Positions 59,448-64,000 of a stretch of 64,000 bases of DNA are shown piece by piece (the stretch's first letter is position 1; each line of letters starts with the position of its first letter). The stretch is from JBOZRQ01 sp050789255. GTDB taxonomy: Bacteria > Bacillota > Sulfobacillia > Symbiobacteriales > Symbiobacteriaceae. The translations under genes were made by a program, and so were the position numbers. Below the pieces are notes generated by a model that worked only from the letters and a program-made list of their open reading frames with translations, did not search any database and was not told the origin of the DNA. The stretch is taken from contig JBOZRQ010000010.1 of the NCBI GenBank assembly GCA_050789255.1, positions 62,001 through 126,000 of the forward strand, read 5' to 3'.

Positions 59448-60374
59448 TTAGGGCATCCAGGCGGGGACGCCGCTCAGATTGGCCAGGTCAAGGTTTCCGC
59501 CCGAGACGACGGCCACGGCCTTGCCGCCGGCCCGGAGGGCAGCCGCCACGCTGGTGGCGCCCGAGGGCTCGACAGCCTGGCGCACGGTCTCGAGCAGGAA
59601 GCGGCAGGCCCGCTTGATCTCCTCGTCGGAGACCAGGACGATCTCGTCGACGTAGCGCTGGATGATCGGGAAGGTCATCTCGCCTGGGGTAGCGGAGCGC
59701 AGGCCATCAGCGATGGTGGACGAGCCGCCAATGTCGACCCGCTCACCCTTCTGGCGGGAGAGATACGCATCGTTGGCCGTCTCGGGCTCGACGCCGATCA
59801 CCCGGACCTTTGGATTTGACTCCTTGATGGCGGTCGCCACGCCGGAGATCAGCCCGCCGCCCCCGATGGGGACGTAGACCGCCTCGACGTCGGGCGCCTG
59901 CTCCAGGATCTCCAGGCCCAGGGTACCCTGGCCGGCCTGGACGTTGCGGTCATCGTACGGGGCGATGAAGACCGCCCCCGTCTCTTTGACGATCTCGGCC
60001 GCCCGGGCCAGCCGCTGGGTCGAGGTCCGCCCGCAGAACTCGACCGTGGCGCCGAAGGAGCGCATGCCCTGGACCTTGACCTGGGGCGCATCCTCGGGCG
60101 CCACGATGGTCGCCTGGATCCCCAACTGGCGGGCGATGTAGGCCACAGCCTGACCGTGGTTGCCCGAGGAGCCGGTCACCACGTGTCGGGCGCCCGCCTC
60201 GGCAGCCAGGAGCACGGCGTTGGCCGCGCCACGCAGCTTGAAGGAGCCGGTACGCTGGAGGTGCTCAGCTTTAAAGCGAAGGCCGCTGCCGGCCGGATCT
60301 TCAATAACGGGGGTCTTCAGCACAATATCCCGGATGCGCTGCCGAGCGGCCTGAATCTCAGCAAGAGTGATCAT
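59448..60374 (-). CDS. Threonine dehydratase-like PLP enzyme
   Basis: A 308-residue fold-type II PLP enzyme of the threonine ammonia-lyase/serine racemase group. The PLP lysine is in RTGSFKLRGAANAV, the phosphate-binding Gly loop is IGGGGLISGVA and the substrate loop is GSSGNHGQAVA. It lacks the C-terminal regulatory domain of biosynthetic IlvA, so a catabolic threonine/serine dehydratase or a racemase is more likely. ATG 60374 follows CAGGAGG. It lies 15 bp upstream of the molybdopterin enzyme gene, on the same strand, and the two are probably co-transcribed. Confidence 0.9.
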   Translation of the reverse strand: MITLAEIQAARQRIRDIVLKTPVIEDPAGSGLRFKAEHLQRTGSFKLRGAANAVLLAAEAGARHVVTGSSGNHGQAVAYIARQLGIQATIVAPEDAPQVKVQGMRSFGATVEFCGRTSTQRLARAAEIVKETGAVFIAPYDDRNVQAGQGTLGLEILEQAPDVEAVYVPIGGGGLISGVATAIKESNPKVRVIGVEPETANDAYLSRQKGERVDIGGSSTIADGLRSATPGEMTFPIIQRYVDEIVLVSDEEIKRACRFLLETVRQAVEPSGATSVAAALRAGGKAVAVVSGGNLDLANLSGVPAWMP

Positions 60375-60416
60375 AGGTGCCTCCTGAGATGGATGGTCTG
60401 AACTACTTCGCTGCCC

Positions 60417-60457
60417 CAAAAAAAGACCCCTGCCGGAGTTGATGCCGGCAGGGGCTG
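60417..60457 (-). terminator. Strong terminator
   Basis: On the minus strand CCCCTGCCGG and CCGGCAGGGG arms are followed by TCTTTTTTTGGGG, 14 bp after the GNAT-like gene and upstream of the threonine dehydratase gene. Confidence 0.9.
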
Positions 60458-60470
60458 GATTATTACGGGC

Positions 60471-60878
60471 TTAAATTCCGTCGTGCTGTAGTGATACGAC
60501 CACAGAGACCCCGGAAACGGGGGCGATGTTTCCGCAGATAGCAAGCGCAGTTTCTGTACGGGGCCTTACGGCCACCTGAAGCGACTTGGCGCCCCGTACG
60601 GCGACCAGTCGGGCGCCCTCGCGGAGCAGGAGGCATTCAACCTCCCGACCCTGGTACTCCGGAGCGACCTGAAGCCAGGCCACCCGGTAGGAGAGCACCT
60701 TGTCGGCAATACGCTTGAGAGGAGCCAATAGCAGCCCGCCAATCGGAGAACCGTTGTCGTTCGATACCATCAGGCTGACCGATTCAGAGGCCGGAACCTG
60801 AGCGTCGCTCGGCAAGGTTGACGAAAGTCCCGGCACCGAAGCCAGTTCCTGGTTGGCGCAGGGGCGGACAGTGAGCAT
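60471..60878 (-). CDS. GNAT-like protein
   Basis: A 135-residue protein with a plausible acetyltransferase core: a strand WLQVAPEYQGREVECLLLRE resembles GNAT motif A (V-x-P-x-x-x-G), followed by a helix and the strand AKSLQVAVRP. The acetyl-CoA loop QGREVE lacks the usual Gly-x-Gly/Ala, so activity is doubtful. ATG 60878 follows GGAGGGG. It is monocistronic with a strong terminator. The 270 bp upstream (60879-61149) show no gene. Confidence 0.55.
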   Translation of the reverse strand: MLTVRPCANQELASVPGLSSTLPSDAQVPASESVSLMVSNDNGSPIGGLLLAPLKRIADKVLSYRVAWLQVAPEYQGREVECLLLREGARLVAVRGAKSLQVAVRPRTETALAICGNIAPVSGVSVVVSLQHDGI

Positions 60879-61149
60879 GAAGCAGACCCCTCCGGAAGTA
60901 CTTGTAAACGTAAGACATACCTTTCGTTACTGTACCCTGGGTGGGCGTGCCCGTCAAAGGCGCATTCCAGGCATGGCAGGTGATTGCTCGCTGCCAAAGC
61001 GAATGGCGCCGGTTTATCGTGACCGCTGTTCAGTATGGACGACCGCACTTCGACGTGGCGTGGCGGCCATGACGCCACGTCACGTCGGCACTGCGAAACG
61101 CAAGCCAGGGGGAGAGGGTGGAGAGGGGGGCTCCCGCCCCCCTCTCCTC

Positions 61150-61410
61150 TTACAGTAAATCGGCGGGGCTATGCTCGGCCACCCATTCGTCGAGAACCGC
61201 GATAATGCGCTGGGCGCGGAGCGCGTAGCCGGCGTGGTCGCGCACGACCTGCGGGAGGCTGGAGTCCACGCAGACACCCTGGCTGGCCGCCCGGGAGACT
61301 CCCAGAATGTACCGCCAGCGCTTGCGAACCTCCACGGCCGTTTGCAGCGGCTCCTCGGAACCGGCCACCAGCATCAGGATCTCCATTTGCTCCAGGCTGA
61401 TCAGTTCCAC
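61150..61410 (-). CDS. Hypothetical protein, 86 residues
   Basis: A small helical soluble protein: LISLEQMEILMLVAGSEEPL, VEVRKRWRYILGV, then VVRDHAGYALRAQRIIAVLD and EWVAEHSPADLL. No family is recognised. GTG 61410 follows GGGGGGAT and gives 86 residues; an ATG at 61434 would give 94 but lacks a ribosome binding site. A GC-rich hairpin at 61115-61147 follows the stop. Confidence 0.6.
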   Translation of the reverse strand: MELISLEQMEILMLVAGSEEPLQTAVEVRKRWRYILGVSRAASQGVCVDSSLPQVVRDHAGYALRAQRIIAVLDEWVAEHSPADLL

Positions 61411-61679
61411 GGGACCATCCCCCCGCCCCAGCATGAATGGTTATACCCTGTAGTACGAACATAACTAGGTTTGAGTTCGAACAATCCAGGGAACGAGAAT
61501 GAATTTCTTACTTGACCTCGACCGGGATGACGGCGAGCAGGCGGTCGTGGAACTGCATCGGCGCCAAAGCCCGCCGGTAGATTCTGATGGCAACGGCAGG
61601 GCTGCAGGTTTTTGGCATATTACGGCGCTGGCTCCGTGCGCATCTTAAAGAAACAGAACTTCGTATGGGGGCGAGCTGC

Positions 61680-62162
61680 ATGAAGAAGACGCAGGTCCTG
61701 GTCGGCCTCACGTCCACGTCGGGCGACCGGCTCGGGCACCTGGTGCGCGGCGTTCAGATGCTGCGCTCCTATGGCAAAGAGTTCGAGACCGACCGCTACT
61801 CCAAGGTGATCAACGTGCCGCTGTCGGCGGATGAGCCGCCCGCACTCTGTGCGCTGCTTACTGGCGAGTCCGAGGCGAACCTCTTCCGGTGGCGAGCGAT
61901 GATCAGGGAGACCCAGTGGGCCCTGGGCGATTCTGACGGCGGCGGCATTCTGACGGTCGCCCTGGTCCGCCACGGTCACCACGTTGCCGAATCCCTGCCG
62001 CGGCCCCTGCAGTCGGTTCTTCAGCATGGCCTTGGCCAGGGGAACACGATGTTCCTCTCGGCCGGCGAGTTCCGCCGGATGTGTGCTTGGGGCCAATCCT
62101 TGATCGACAGCCGCGAGCCGGTGATCGGCGAGTGGCCCAGCGCAGTAGCCACAGAGCAATGA
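61680..62162 (+). CDS. Hypothetical protein, 160 residues
   Basis: A soluble protein of unknown function starting KKTQVLVGLTSTSGDRLGHL. It contains LTGESEANLFRWRAMIRETQ and ILTVALVRHGHHVAESLPRP. ATG 61680 follows GGGGGCGAG and gives a compact product; the frame is open further upstream without a better site. A terminator hairpin follows at once. Confidence 0.65.
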   Translation: MKKTQVLVGLTSTSGDRLGHLVRGVQMLRSYGKEFETDRYSKVINVPLSADEPPALCALLTGESEANLFRWRAMIRETQWALGDSDGGGILTVALVRHGHHVAESLPRPLQSVLQHGLGQGNTMFLSAGEFRRMCAWGQSLIDSREPVIGEWPSAVATEQ

Positions 62163-62164
62163 AA

Positions 62165-62197
62165 GAGAGCACCGTCCAACGGCGGTGCTCTTATGCT
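62165..62197 (+). terminator. Terminator
   Basis: AGAGCACCG and CGGTGCTCT arms around TCCAACG are followed by TATGCTTG, 3 bp after the preceding stop. Confidence 0.65.
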
Positions 62198-62260
62198 TGC
62201 GTCTCTGCCCAATAATTGGTAAAATGTGGATGACAAGGTTTCGCTGGGAGGTAAATGCGC

Positions 62261-62632
62261 ATGACAGCAGTCCGGGCGCTCCTGTCGTACCTTCACGGCC
62301 TGGAATCCTATCGAAACCGGGCGGCTGCCCGGCTGTGCGGAAGCCCCTATCGCCTTCAACTGGTCTATCTCAGCGGCCACCCCGGCATCTGGGAGCCGGA
62401 GCCCTTCTGGGTAGGGCGCGTCGGGGAGCGCATTCGCCTGGTGGACGAGTCGGGCCAGCGCTGGTACGACCTGGACATCAACCGTATCCTGGGCATTACC
62501 TGCTCTTCGGATGGGCATCTGTTCATGCGCTATGAGCCCACCCCCGGTCTCATCACCACCGTAGAGTTTCGGGCCACCGAAAGCCCTGACTGCTACTTGA
62601 AGCTACTCCAGTTGCTCTCGCTGACGGCCTGA
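62261..62632 (+). CDS. Hypothetical protein, 123 residues
   Basis: A 123-residue protein starting TAVRALLSYLHGLESYRNRA, with beta-type segments YRLQLVYLSGHPGIW, RIRLVDESGQRWYDLDINRI and LITTVEFRATES. No motif or family is recognised. ATG 62261 has the better spacing from GGGAGG; an ATG two codons upstream is also possible. It is monocistronic with a terminator. Confidence 0.65.
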   Translation: MTAVRALLSYLHGLESYRNRAAARLCGSPYRLQLVYLSGHPGIWEPEPFWVGRVGERIRLVDESGQRWYDLDINRILGITCSSDGHLFMRYEPTPGLITTVEFRATESPDCYLKLLQLLSLTA

Positions 62633-62645
62633 CAAAATGGGGAAT

Positions 62646-62674
62646 GGCGAGCCCGCGAGGGGCTCGCCTTGTCA
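62646..62674 (+). terminator. Terminator
   Basis: GGCGAGCC and GGCTCGCC arms around CGCGAG are followed by TTGTCATG. Confidence 0.65.
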
Positions 62675-62775
62675 TGTGCCCAGCCTAAACCTACCGAGGA
62701 GCACCGACACCCTGGGGAACTATGTATAGGTGCGGTGTAACCCGCCTCCGATAGACTCTCCCAACCATCGGCGCC

Positions 62776-64000
62776 TTATGCGCCAGGACCAGCGGAAAAA
62801 TAGGCCCGTGCCCGCCCGATGGCAGGGGTGTTCACCTGCATGGGCCGCCGGGGCCGGCCCACGGGTTCCCGCGCCTTCTGGCGATCGAAGGCGAATAGGA
62901 TTTCCCGCCCGGCGGCTGCCGCATAGGCGCTGCGCTCCCGGTCGCCGTGCAGGGCCGCCTGCATCGCAGAGTCCACCAGGGCATCCAGCGCCGTTTCGTA
63001 GACGTTGACCTCCCAGGGCCAGAGCCTGGTGTATGCGACCCAGGCATCGGCGGCGTCGCGCCACTGGCCAGCACTCGTGAGTTCCCGTGCGTGGAGGGCG
63101 GCGTACCATGGCTCGTATGGCCCCAACTGCCGGGCTTTGGCAAAGGCGGCCAGGGCAGGACCCGCATGGCCCAGCCCCGACTCGGCCTGTCCGAGTGCGG
63201 CGTGGGCGGTGTCGCTCCAGGGAGCGAGCTCGGCGGCCAGGGACGCATGCAGAAGGGCCGAGCCGGGGTCCCCGGCGCCCAGGGCGTTCTGGGCAGCAAA
63301 GACAAAGAGGTCGGAGGTGCCCAGGTAGACGGCGGCGGTCAGTGCAAGGCCTGCGACCACCTGTGTGGACCACCTGGGCAGGGTCAGTCGGGCCGTCTTG
63401 GGCGGCACCAGGCCGAAGCCCAGCCACAGCGGCACAGCGAAGATTGCATAGCTGAGGTCCCAGTCGACCAGGCTGTGCACCCCAAGGGCGCCGAGCCCCG
63501 CCAGCGCGGCGAGGCGCCAGGGGCTCCACCCCCGCCCCTCCCGCAGGGCCCACAGGAACCGGGCGAGCAGCAGCAGAAAGGCGGCCAGGCCCAGCCAGCC
63601 GAAGGCCAGGGCGTGGTCGACCAGGGCGCTGTGCGCTTCAGCCGAGTAGTAGCCGTAGCTGGCGCCCTGCAGGTGCAGGGCGGTCCAGGCCCGGTATCCG
63701 GCCCCCAGCGGGTGCCTGAGCGCCATGGATAACCCGTCCTTCAGAAAGGTGAGCCTCTCCACGGAGGATCCCTCGGTCAACGGCATGGCGGCGGCCCGGC
63801 CCAGAAACCAGGCCCACCCCTTCGCAAATCCGGCGGCGCCCCAGTCCCTGGCGGCTACGGCGGGACCCAACCAGAGGGCGCCCACCAGCGCCGCAGCCAC
63901 GGGCAGCCAGGCCCTGCGGAGCAGCTGCGGCGCCGCCCACGCAAAGTAGAGTGCAACCGCAATACAGACCGCCCACACCCCGCGGGATCCGGAGAGCCAA
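62776..64000 (-). CDS. O-antigen ligase-like membrane protein, partial
   Basis: The frame is open to the right edge, so the N-terminus is missing. The visible part starts LSGSRGVWAVCIAVALYFAW, the SR-G segment typical of O-antigen ligase/Wzy proteins. It continues with HPLGAGYRAWTALH and the Wzy_C-type AEAHSALVDHALAFGWLGLA, and ends in a TPR-like soluble part (HAALGQAESGLGHAGPALAA). It has the same layout as the gene at 37029-39224. Likely role: glycan chain ligation or polymerisation at the cell surface. Confidence 0.8.
   Translation of the reverse strand, partial: WLSGSRGVWAVCIAVALYFAWAAPQLLRRAWLPVAAALVGALWLGPAVAARDWGAAGFAKGWAWFLGRAAAMPLTEGSSVERLTFLKDGLSMALRHPLGAGYRAWTALHLQGASYGYYSAEAHSALVDHALAFGWLGLAAFLLLLARFLWALREGRGWSPWRLAALAGLGALGVHSLVDWDLSYAIFAVPLWLGFGLVPPKTARLTLPRWSTQVVAGLALTAAVYLGTSDLFVFAAQNALGAGDPGSALLHASLAAELAPWSDTAHAALGQAESGLGHAGPALAAFAKARQLGPYEPWYAALHARELTSAGQWRDAADAWVAYTRLWPWEVNVYETALDALVDSAMQAALHGDRERSAYAAAAGREILFAFDRQKAREPVGRPRRPMQVNTPAIGRARAYFSAGPGA

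Noticed and set aside
1..64000. CRISPR array
   Set aside because: No regularly spaced identical repeats were seen; the tandem repeats found are 9-bp coding repeats without spacers.

Overview
The window looks like chromosome from a high-GC, spore-forming Firmicute of the Symbiobacterium type. Most genes are very GC-rich with strong GGAGG-type ribosome binding sites. A leucyl-tRNA synthetase sits behind a T-box leader, there are CotS- and CotF-type spore coat genes, and an in-frame UGA in a glutaredoxin suggests selenocysteine use. The assignment is inferred from gene content; no 16S gene is present.

Layout. (1) 1-6.4 kb: a lower-GC accessory segment with a four-gene restriction-modification operon (two C5 methyltransferases and two homologous nuclease subunits, Bpu10I/BbvCI type), two small doubtful ORFs and a large serine recombinase. 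(2) 6.4-11.7 kb: a CotS-family spore coat kinase gene in pieces. Its N-terminal 312 codons (11638-10703) and C-terminal part (6754-6449) are separated by a 3.95-kb element with its own large serine recombinase, a DUF2238 membrane protein, a small ORF and a lipoprotein. Excision at a 7-bp direct repeat would rejoin the gene in frame, exactly inside the kinase catalytic loop. The C-terminal piece is itself cut short beside the first recombinase, so a second element appears to interrupt the same gene. (3) 11.7-18.2 kb: two unknown proteins, an HD-GYP sensor, AbrB membrane protein, NUDIX, RidA, serine hydrolase, and an inverted-repeat non-coding unit. (4) 18.2-21.4 kb: tetR-paaABCD, part of the phenylacetyl-CoA epoxidase pathway. 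(5) 21.5-25.7 kb: T-box, leuS and pepF; this LeuRS lacks the whole CP1 editing domain. (6) 25.7-31.6 kb: TetR plus a rifampicin-phosphotransferase-like dikinase, a phosphosugar mutase, an acidic unknown protein and the putative selenocysteine glutaredoxin. (7) 32-46.4 kb: uppP-MFS operon, HD phosphohydrolase, two CotF-like coat proteins, an NlpC/P60-like protein, RraB, an O-antigen-ligase/TPR protein, bPH and membrane proteins, an MFS exporter, a MerR/GyrI-like pair, a KES-repeat protein and a site-2-protease/TPR fusion. (8) 46.5-52 kb: a methionine/one-carbon operon (Hcy methyltransferase-MTHFR fusion, then metH). (9) 52-64 kb: DehI-family protein, soluble chemoreceptor, propeller lipoprotein, quinone oxidoreductase, molybdopterin oxidoreductase, threonine dehydratase, small unknowns and a truncated O-antigen-ligase gene at the right edge.

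Main points for follow-up: the skin-like intervening element in cotS, the editing-domain-less LeuRS, the UGA-containing glutaredoxin and the heterodimeric restriction system. No CRISPR array, rRNA or tRNA gene was recognised.
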